This document shows, piece by piece, positions 55,614-64,000 of a stretch of 64,000 nucleotides of DNA. The notes beneath the pieces are model-generated. The model did no database searches. It was given only the letters and a program-made list of their open reading frames with translations, and had not been told where the DNA came from. Both the position numbers and the translations under genes were made by a program. Numbering within the stretch: the stretch's first letter is position 1; every line of letters starts with the position of its first letter. The DNA lies in assembly GCF_010389155.1 (NCBI RefSeq), contig NC_057761.1, positions 12,216,501 to 12,280,500 on the forward strand. Direction: 5' to 3'. This DNA is from Erigeron canadensis (taxonomy: Eukaryota > Streptophyta > Magnoliopsida > Asterales > Asteraceae).

Positions 55614-58216
55614 GGGCTTGATCAAATAAATCAGACCCAACTTATGATTGCATATTGCCTATGGCATGGGCTTAGGATTGATTTTGCTCAAATTTTTTGG
55701 AATGATTTGGCTGAAAGAATAAAAGTACATAAAAGAAAATCTCATGTACCCTTCATTAGATTTTTGTCCTTGATTTTTAAGCGTGCACTTGGGAATGAGT
55801 ATGATTATGACACCAGTCATTTTTCTATGGCTGAACACTTGAGGGATCTCAACAACTTAGTGTCCAAAAATAATGAAGTTGAGATCCCAGTTGAAATGAT
55901 TGAAAGCTTTAGAAGAGAAATTACTGATGCAACACCTCCAGTTGATTCAGAGAAATTACTGATGCCTCACCTCTTGTAATTCCAGTTTCAAACAATACAG
56001 AAGGTGACATCGTGAATGAAGATGGTACTTTGATCATGGATACAACAATGTAAGAAGCAGAAAATCAAGAAACACCTGTTGTGCCCTCTGAACAGGAAAA
56101 TGTGGTTATGCCAGATTCTGCCCAAATTGATTTGAACAGAAATGTACCTGATCAGGCTGCAAAGCAAACCACCTTCTGGGATGAAGATGAATCATCCCTA
56201 GACTTGTCCAACTCTGGCTTAGTTCAGGATTTATTTGGTGATGAAGCTCAGTCAATGGAAGCAGATTTCCAGGTTCCTATCCCTACTTCCAGTGATCCCC
56301 CCATCTTTCACCGAAGTCCAAGGCCTTTTAAACAAGGTGGCGGACTTGGAGAAATCCCTTCAGTCATCCTCCCAGGTTCTCTATGACTTCAAATCTGCCA
56401 TGACAAATTCTTTTTGGTCAGAGTTGAAGACCTTTTCTAGGAATGAACAACTGGTGTTTGATAAATTGAATGAACTAGTACTGGCCACTAACAACTTCCA
56501 GGAATCTTTCAAAGTGGCAGTCCAGGAAATGAAAGAAATATCTTCTGTCTCAGTTTCTTCTCTCCAATCTGCTGTTAAAGAGGCAGTTGACACCCCTTTA
56601 GGAGAACTAAAGACTCAGGTCCAGAATTTGCATCCTGTGGTGGATAGGTTGGATTGTCGTCCAACAATGGATCAGAGTTCAGTCATAAGCAATGTAAGTG
56701 ATCAGACTGCTTTGAAACTCAAGAATCTGGTACTCAAGTAGCTCTCTACTGATGTGACTGACTCTGTTATGATCAATTGCAAGAAGTCATGTTGCCGAAG
56801 GTTATTGATGTGATTTTTAAAGAAATTCCTAAGGACTTGGTGACTGAAATTAAAAATTTGAAAACACAAGTCCAGGAACTCAAAAAAGAAGTGTATGCAA
56901 TGAAGCCAGTGGCTGGTCACACTTTTGGCTCCACTGATAGGCAAATGCTAGAGCAGGTCTGGAATCACCTCAATTATGGAGGTTATTCCAAGGGGGAAAG
57001 TGCTAATCTAGGTGCTCTAGTTGCATTTGTTGTTGAAAAATTGAAGGAACGAAAGATGGAACTTGCTCATGTTGAGGAAAGTGATGCTATTGGTACTGAT
57101 GCCAATAAGCCACAGTTTGAAGAATTTGAAGATGTTGCCCAGCTCAAGAAAAATCTAAAGGGCACATCTGCCGTAAGTGAAGAAGTTCAGTCTCCTGAAA
57201 GACCAAATGTTACTAAGGAAGAATCGAAAAGAATTCATCAAGTTGAACTCCTCATTAATATTCATAAAGAAAATGCCAAAAAGGCACTGGTCAAGCATCA
57301 TGAAGAAATGAAACAGATTGGTACACTTGACAATGCTAATGCTGGAGCCTTAAATCTGAAGTTAGATATGTACTTACAAATGAAGAAAGACCCTAGAATT
57401 GTAAAATGCCTTGATGTACTGGATGATATCAAACAAAGAAGTGCATATTTAAAGGAAGAACATGAGCTGGATTCCTTTACTCATGGTATCCCTATTCCAT
57501 AACTGATTAAAAGAAGAAAATAAGAACTGGTTTGTCCGAAGAACCAAGTCAAAAGTAATGTTGAAGCTCTGGAAAAGGAAAACTCAAGGAAGAGAAAGGG
57601 TGGAAGAAACTCTAAGGCTTCAAGAGATGCTGATCTTAATACATTCATTCCTCTGGATACTTCAAAGTCTCTTACCAAGGTTGTAACAAGAAGAACTAGT
57701 GAGACTCCTACTGAAAGCAGGCCAATGGAAAAATCTGAACAAGGCATTGGTTTTGATGATGTCCAGTTTCTTGTTAAGCAAGCTCAGACAAGGGAAAGGT
57801 ATGAAGCCTTCGTACATGGCAGAGCTGATGTCAGAAAAATCATAAGTGTAGAAATTGAAGGCATTCCTGATGATCCTAAGTTTGAGAAGTTTTCAGTTAA
57901 GTTGTTCAGGGAAGAAAACTTCACTGATGAAAGACCAGCATGTACAATTCTTGCTTTTGGAATGACAGAGTTAGAGGAGATTAGTGAGTTTTTCAAAGGA
58001 AAAATGTCATTTTCCATGGCAGAATTAGCTTTCATGAAAAGAATCAAGAACAAATTTCTCAAAAAGAAGCAAATGGAAGCTGATCTGGGAATGACTACAG
58101 AACAAGGTTCACCACCACTACCCAAGAAAAAGGCCACTGAAGAAGCATCTGGACACATTGAAAAGAGAATGGCCCGACTCTTTTATCATTTACTTGTATT
58201 TGTACTTATTTTATAA
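55614..58216 (+). pseudogene. ORF2 of element F
   Basis: The sequence opens in the conserved N-terminal block (MIAYCLWHGLRIDFAQIFWNDL, VPFIRFLSLIFKRALG), so the first part was lost at the H junction. It continues over several frames (55644-55979, 56081-56386, 56235-56741, 56777-57502, 57725-58216). It shows an acidic region, long helical segments (VADLEKSLQSSSQVLYDFKS, LVTEIKNLKTQVQELKKEV), a basic SRKRKGGRNSK cluster and a C-terminal KIRNKFLKKKQ-like stretch. The last part ends 250 bp before the LTR. The C-terminal block of D and I (YDP...VNxSR) is not evident. Function unknown; position as the env-like ORF of Sireviruses. Confidence 0.72.
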
Positions 58217-58464
58217 AGTTGTAACTTGTCACCAGTTGATGTCTGTAAATATAAGTTGCAAGCTTTATTTTTCACAAGTATTTGATCAGTATTAAGTCTA
58301 GTAATTAAAATGTATAAACTGGGAACACTGATGATCTATAAAGTGGCTCCCCAGTATTTCAAAATTAGACTTAGTCAAAAAATTTCAAGGATTTTTCAAG
58401 CACAAACTTGTATAGATAACAGCTTGAAAATCCTTGCATAATTTCTAAACAAATAGGGGGAATT
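58217..58464 (+). promoter_or_regulatory. 3' untranslated tail and polypurine tract of element F
   Basis: AT-rich tail ending in AAATAGGGGGAATT (58451-58464) next to the LTR; this is a weaker PPT than in the other elements. Confidence 0.75.
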
Positions 58465-59444
58465 CGTTAGGTCTAGATTTACTGGACTTGATCCAGACGA
58501 GACTACTGGAGCCTTCTGAAGATTTGTCCAGAAATTATGTGAAGACCAATGAACCATTTACTTGTACAGGAATCTGGATTCCACCAGATTGGTTTACTAG
58601 ACTTCACTCCAATCAAGATCTTCCACTGAAGAACATTCTCACTGAAGTCTGAAGAAAGAAGTCTGACAAATAGCGGAGCTCACTGACAGACTTACCAGAT
58701 CTCCTGACTGGAGTCCTTGACAGTGTTCTAGACCTTACAAGTCTGAACACTGATTATGAGGAATTCACTTTATGCCTTTACATGCCTTTACCCAGACAAT
58801 CCATTTGTCCTTTGTTAAAAGCTTTACACGCATGTAAAGGTGGTTGGCTAATTAGAAGACAAGTCACTATCGAGTGACTTTATTCTTGTACTTTAATCAA
58901 TTCATTTAAGGAATTAAAGTAATTTTCTTAAATGCATGTAACCATATTTGTACGGCAAAAAAAATATTAGATTTATTCTTTTTGCCTATAAATACCAAGT
59001 CACTTCCCTCGTCCAAATTACAATTTTGCAATTTGGTGCCTTTGCTCAAATACTCTCGATGTAAACAGTTATACTTCATAACTTTAAGTATTTCGATCAA
59101 AAGAGTTTATTTAGCAAATATTAGATCACTTGTAATTCATAAGGTTGTTTAGATACTTACTTTGTAATATCTTAGTTTCACAACAACCTTGTATTTTATT
59201 TTACATCATTTAATAAAATACACTTGAAAATTACATTGTGTCTCACCATTTACTTTACTTGGTTATCTTTATATTGCTTAAGTACGTATTACTTTATATA
59301 TATACTTGCATTTATATTTATTGTAATACTAGTCCAATCTAGTGCTTTCTTGACTTGTCGCATTTATACTAGTCCAATCTAGTGCTCACTTGACATGTTG
59401 TATTCTACACTTGTGGGTTAAACCATCAAATGAGGGACATCACA
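58465..59444 (+). repeat. 3' LTR of element F (980 bp)
   Basis: Starts CGTTAGGTC (TG changed to CG) and ends GGGACATCACA, followed by TSD CACGG. Clear match along its length to the 5' LTR. Confidence 0.9.
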
Positions 59445-59597
59445 CACGGGTTCCCAACTATAATGGAATGCAAGAGCGAATAAAAATTAAATCGCAAGAT
59501 ACTAAAGTCACTAAATTGTTAAATCTTAAAAAGTGTTTCATGGCTTGTTTAAGGAAGTTTTTGGATATATATTTCGTATTTGTTATCTTAGTGCTTG
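59445..59597 (+). repeat. Host repeat Y, segment 2
   Basis: Continues segment 1 after F (TCACGG|GTTCCC) and ends with the gypsy-type insertion target GCTTG (59593-59597). Confidence 0.68.
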
Positions 59598-62261
59598 TAT
59601 AACACCTTGCTTTATAAAAATGTGGATTTCAAAAATTTTCCAGCTTTAAACATAGCACCGTTAACAAATTGCGGAAGCAACATAAAAAAAATCTTATTTG
59701 ATTCCTAACAGAATCAATAAAACATAATAAATGTCTCAAAAGGTTTTACCAACAAGTACCATCGCAATAATCCAAATGAAACCCACAATCAAACCAACAA
59801 AGTAACGGCCAAACGGTTAAATAAATATGTCTACTTAAATAAATGCAACTATGGGTAACTATAGCCAACATCCATAAGCTCCAATAAAAGCTATCCATCT
59901 CACAAGCATGCTACCAAATTGCCAATTACTGCCTAACCTGAGAGCACAACACATTTTCACAAAAACAAATGTCAGCTATTAAAGCTGAGTAAGATAACAG
60001 GTTAGTTTAATGAAAAGTATTGCCAATTAAATCAATTATAAAACAACTCATGCATATATAAAGGCACAATAACAATATCAACACAAAATCTGCGTAATAG
60101 GAATATCAAATCCTACAATGTGCCTAGCAATCCTTCATATATTTACTAGCTACTTAACTGCACAATCAACACAAAGGTTATGCCAAATAAAATCTGCACA
60201 AATAAGTTGTGTGAGGCGACCACACGACCAAATAGGAAACCTCACACCCGACTAGATGGGTAGACCTTACGGGGTCCATCATTGTCGTTATGGATAGGCA
60301 TAACCAAATCCATGAGTAACCCGTTACTACACTGGTGGTCAATCACTTCACCCGGAATTACTCTAGCAACGCTAATTGGGTCAAACGAAAAACATGTACG
60401 GTGCCCCCGAATGATCAACGCAGCACAACTAGCCTAAATAGGCTAACTGTGGGTTAAGCTTAACTCTTTCAACACAGTGCTCGACACTTATCTACACAAA
60501 TAGGTTGCAACCCAAATCTACTCATTAACACTAGGACCCTTATCGTGCACGTGACATGGCAACTTAAATCATGTCTAGTGTTCTATGTCAAAAGGTCCAC
60601 ACAATATATTCATAACTCAAACAACAAGCTACATAAGTAAATCATGCAATAAACATCTCATTACTACATAAATATGCATAAACAATACCCCAGTCAACCT
60701 CCCTCATATATCCCACACCCAACATATGCATGAGATAATTAAAACAACATAAAATGGAGTTTAATTATCAAAACTAAGTTTTGTTGTGTCCCTCATATGT
60801 CAAAAGTAAGTTATCTTACCTTTACGCTTCACAAACCATAATTAATAATAGTTTACCAAGCTTGTTATATATCCCAACGACCTATATAAATGACCAATGA
60901 TTACAATAAGTCAAAAAGAACATACACTAGAATTTTCTGAATCTATCAGTGAGTCATAAACCAAATATAAACATTTCGCTACTACTACTATTATTAGTAT
61001 ACCATATATATTTTTCTCTTACAACTACTGAATGTAGACAAAACAATACATGAATCAACTTGCATATAAGACAAAACAATATTACAATTTTGTTACAATA
61101 GATCGATCAAGACACTATCTTCATAATAGAGACTTTGCCATTTTTTTGTGTCACCCACACATAAAGGAAGCAACATGACTAAAAACCTTTTATAATTTAT
61201 TAAAAAAAATAGCAACAAGGATCAAAAATCTTACTGACGGTTCGCTAGTAAAACAACAAAAGTATATATTATATATATATTTTCTTTTTCAGCGGAAATC
61301 AAATCAAATGGACATAACACCCCCTTTTTTTTAAAACCCGGCTATAATTAGTTAAAAGGGACAATACCATTCTTGTTATATACATATGTATAGTTTACAG
61401 ATTATGAATCAAAATTCTCATCGTACTAAATTTGTACAGAATGTAAATACACATAGTTTATTTTTGAAAAATCAACCATAACAAAAACTCCTTTTACAAC
61501 AATATAAAAAAACGACAATAAATTTGCTTTTGGGTGAATGATGTCTGCACTTAAATTCTAACACCAAAAACTATTATACTTTTTCTGCTTCTTGAAACTT
61601 GCGGTCAACAAAGACTGCTTATTTGTTTTGATAAAACAATTTATTTCCTACTCGTTGGCTACAGGACATGACCTACAAACACTCTTTTTATTTTTTAACC
61701 TATATATAGCACTCCAAAAGAATTGCACTCTATTTATTATTATAATATAAATAATCAATTTATAAATAATAGTGAAGTAAAAGTCATACCACTCAAACTT
61801 CCTGGATGAAATGCAGCTACGCCCTACTCTTTTCACCTTTTCTTGTTCGACAACAATTATAAGGGTTTTTTTTTTTTTTTTTTAGATTCTCTTTTATTTT
61901 TATATTAAACGGCTAGACCCGGCCAAATAATATATATATTAAGATTTTGCTAAATTAACAATTAACACCCTTCTACTTTTATTAACAAACTGATAACCTC
62001 AAGTAACTTCACTTAATGACACCAAATATGGATTCAACACTATAGGGAATACATACCACCTCAACAAGCATTATTTAAAGGTAAACATTTATCAACACTT
62101 TTAGTCACACTAAATGGAACACCTATCCATATTTATCCACATAAGCATATAATAATTAACACCATAATTATTCGCCTAAAATATACGGCTACCTAACGGT
62201 AAGTCAACTTTGACTAACAGTCAAAGTCAACGTAATGAATAAAAGAATTCGGGATGTTACA
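59598..62261 (-). mobile_element. Solo LTR of a Ty3/gypsy (Tekay-like) element, 2.66 kb, TSD GCTTG
   Basis: On the minus strand it starts TGTAACATCCCGAATTC and ends AAGGTGTTATA, a decayed TGTTACA-type end. These are typical ends of long chromovirus LTRs in composites, and the 2.66 kb length fits that lineage. GCTTG occurs directly on both sides (59593-59597, 62262-62266). There is no internal region, so it is a solo LTR made by LTR-LTR recombination. Inside are an 18-base T run (61866-61883) and AT-rich stretches; no gene is seen. The lineage name is from memory of LTR ends, not from a search. Confidence 0.8.
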
Positions 62262-63112
62262 GCTTGTGTCTTACGGGAGTATATCTGGACGTGGGTCACA
62301 TAAGTTCGCAAATAATAATGTGGCATGAGTAACTTACTAGGTTACATGGTAACTGTCCTTGGCTAAAGTAATACGAAAGTGTTACAACCCAAAGGAAACT
62401 TGAAGTACCGAGTGTTTAAGAGGACAAATATATCGGTAATCGTTGTTGGGTCACTGTTCATAACTAATAATAAGAGAATTATTTCTCACCCGCAGGCTTA
62501 TGTAATTGCTAATCTGATCTAATCCGCAGAAACTTAAGATTTCTTGTAAATAAATAAAGTAGTTTAGTTTTTCTTTTCTTTATTTTAGTTTATTTCTTTT
62601 TTTTATTTTTATTTTGTTTTTGTCACAAGTGTCAGTTTGTGTGTCAAACTAGTTCTTATTGCAAGAGAGATTAGGTAACCATCTGATGATTCCATAGGAA
62701 GATATATGATTCTTAGTTAATTATATGAGGCTTGTTGCTTGTGGTATTTATGTTTATAAGATGGATTTTCTAATTAATAGATGAGTTGTTTAATTTTGAA
62801 AATGAAATGATTTTGAAAATTGAAATGTCAAAATATTTGTGAATAAGTTTAAATATTTTTGAGATTTCAATTGTTTTTGGTTGATAAGTATGCTTGACAA
62901 AGATTGGAATTGCCTTAGATTTTTGATTGCTAGGTTAAGATTTTGATTGTTTTGCATGCTTATGTTATTTTTGTTGATTTTGATGCATTGATGAAGTTTG
63001 TTAAGTGTGCAGGTTACAGATATCAAATTTCATTTGGATACCATGTTGAAACACGTCGGATCGGTTAAATCACGATCAATTTCCATGAGGAATGCATCAT
63101 TTCCAAATTATT
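62262..63112 (+). repeat. Host repeat Y, segment 3
   Basis: Contains AAGTACCGAGTGTTTAAGAG, CGCAGGCTTATGTAA and TTCTTATTGCAAGAGAG in the order also seen at 29690-30398 and 21541-21783. AAGTGTGCAGGTTAC near 63005 is a splice-acceptor-like word. No ORF is conserved among the copies. It ends at TTATT, the target of the copia solo LTR. Confidence 0.7.
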
Positions 63113-63434
63113 TGTTAGAAATCCAAAATAGTGATACATTGTAATTTAAGTTATAGGACTTACTTGTTGTTAAGTCATGAGATTGTGATTTCTAAGGTTA
63201 AGGGGCTAATTGTGATAATTAGCATAGTTGTTTAGATTAGCCTATAAATAGCCCTCATCAACTTAGAAATCATAACCTTTCATAACACACACATAACATT
63301 TTCATACTTTTACACCTTAATCACACACACTTAATCCCAATTGTCTCTCAAAACACACACAAACACCAAGAACACACACACTAACCAAACACCATTGTTG
63401 ATGTGAATTCGGTGATGAAAATCGTGTTATTACA
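63113..63434 (+). mobile_element. Solo LTR of the C subfamily (322 bp)
   Basis: TGTTAGAAATCC to GTTATTACA, the same length as C's LTRs with only a few differences. Flanks are TTATT (63108-63112) and TTATG (63435-63439), a TSD with one mutation. Its right flank is duplicated next to element C. Confidence 0.92.
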
Positions 63435-64000
63435 TTATGTTATCCTAAGACTTAGTGTAATAGGATGAGTTTGATTTATCAAGATCACAACCTAAGATTT
63501 TATCGTGATAGGTTGTCGATATGATAATTTGATGTATTTCTAATGCATTATACATTGAATATGTTTCTTTGTAAGTTTGCATTTGTTAAGTTGAACATCA
63601 ATGACGAAATGATTGATTTTATGTCAAGATTATAATGTAAGATTTATTTGGTACATTATTTTGATGACATGTTAGTTCGGATGATTTATACTACAGTTAC
63701 ATATTCGAGCAGATACAAGTTTTTGGTAACCAGTATCTTGAGGTTTATGTTTTTTGAAATTGTATAATTTTTCTATGTTAAGTTTTCTGGAAAAATTGAC
63801 GAAATTTGGTTAAGTGTGCAGCTCGTGTGTATTTTTATTATTTATTTAGGTTCATCTGTGCTGATGTCAGCATGCCTCGCGCTGACGTCAGTGTGAAGCC
63901 CATGAAGTTAGTCCTTCGGTCCGACCCACGAACTTAGAATATAAATATGGGTTTTAATCTTGGTTATTTTTTCTTAATCGAAAATTTAACCCTAAAAATT
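63435..64000 (+). repeat. Host repeat Y, segment 4, promoter-like
   Basis: Nearly identical to 40114-40588 in its first 475 bp. It carries AAGTGTGCAGCTCG (63813-63826), two TGACGTCA-type dyads (63859-63895) and AATATAAATATGGG (63939-63952), a good TATA box. This order (GCAG word, dyads, TATA) is the order in the D and H LTRs, so Y may itself be an LTR that continues beyond the window. Confidence 0.65.

Larger units (their letters stand above)
47155..59444 (+). mobile_element. Copia element F, TSD CACGG, pol replaced by H fragments
   Basis: LTRs 47155-48147 and 58465-59444 are flanked by CACGG (47150-47154, 59445-59449). Between them are PBS, gag (48200-49636), two inverted H fragments (49637-55613), ORF2 (55614-58216) and a PPT. 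F has no protease, integrase, RT or RNase H of its own; they were lost with the H rearrangement. It belongs to the same broad group as E. Confidence 0.9.

Noticed and set aside
62790..63026. 78-codon minus ORF near the right end
   Set aside because: AT-rich, Asn/Lys/Ile-biased translation of non-coding Y repeat, no similarity.

Overview
This window is plant nuclear repeat DNA, almost certainly from a eudicot. The low GC, the Ty1/copia elements primed from the initiator-Met tRNA and the ORF2 proteins of a kind I remember from composite-family (Asteraceae) genomes suggest Asteraceae; that family assignment is inference. I see no single-copy host gene, rRNA or tRNA. Nearly every base can be assigned to nested LTR retrotransposons or their solo LTRs. 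All coding regions carry stops, frameshifts or deletions, so none looks autonomous.

I reconstructed the nesting from LTR ends and target-site duplications (TSDs). The oldest layer is host repeat Y (46464-47154, 59445-59597, 62262-63112, 63435-64000). It received element D (+; 4938-6328 and 45507-46463), element F (+; 47155-59444, TSD CACGG), a solo Ty3/gypsy-type LTR (59598-62261, TSD GCTTG) and a solo copia LTR (63113-63434). D received E (-; 2408-4937, runs off the left edge) and the large element G (-; 6329-45501, TSD AAGAT). E received A (-; 1-2407). G received B (+; 7502-24176, TSD TAGCT) and C (+; 30399-40113). B contains the 3' half of element I (-; 15891-21783). F contains two head-to-head H fragments (49637-55613).

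A, B and C form one copia family with LTRs of about 320 bp. G, H, I, D, E and F form other copia families with longer LTRs. I assign most of them, tentatively, to the SIRE/Sirevirus clade because they have several polypurine tracts before the 3' LTR and an extra ORF downstream of pol. This extra ORF (here 'ORF2') is seen in D, F, G and I. It encodes unfamiliar proteins with acidic, coiled-coil and basic stretches and two recognisable conserved blocks.

The most striking signal is non-coding. Each family carries its own short, CpG-containing, mostly self-complementary 'word', repeated many times in its LTR, its gag leader or the DNA upstream of ORF2. Between B and C the word has changed in concert at homologous positions. 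This resembles co-evolving protein-binding arrays more than ordinary UTR. Other points are an antisense copy of B's own 3' end inside its coding region, a chimeric C element with mismatched flanks, and a giant inverted H structure.

Boundaries were read by eye, so positions can be off by one or two bases.
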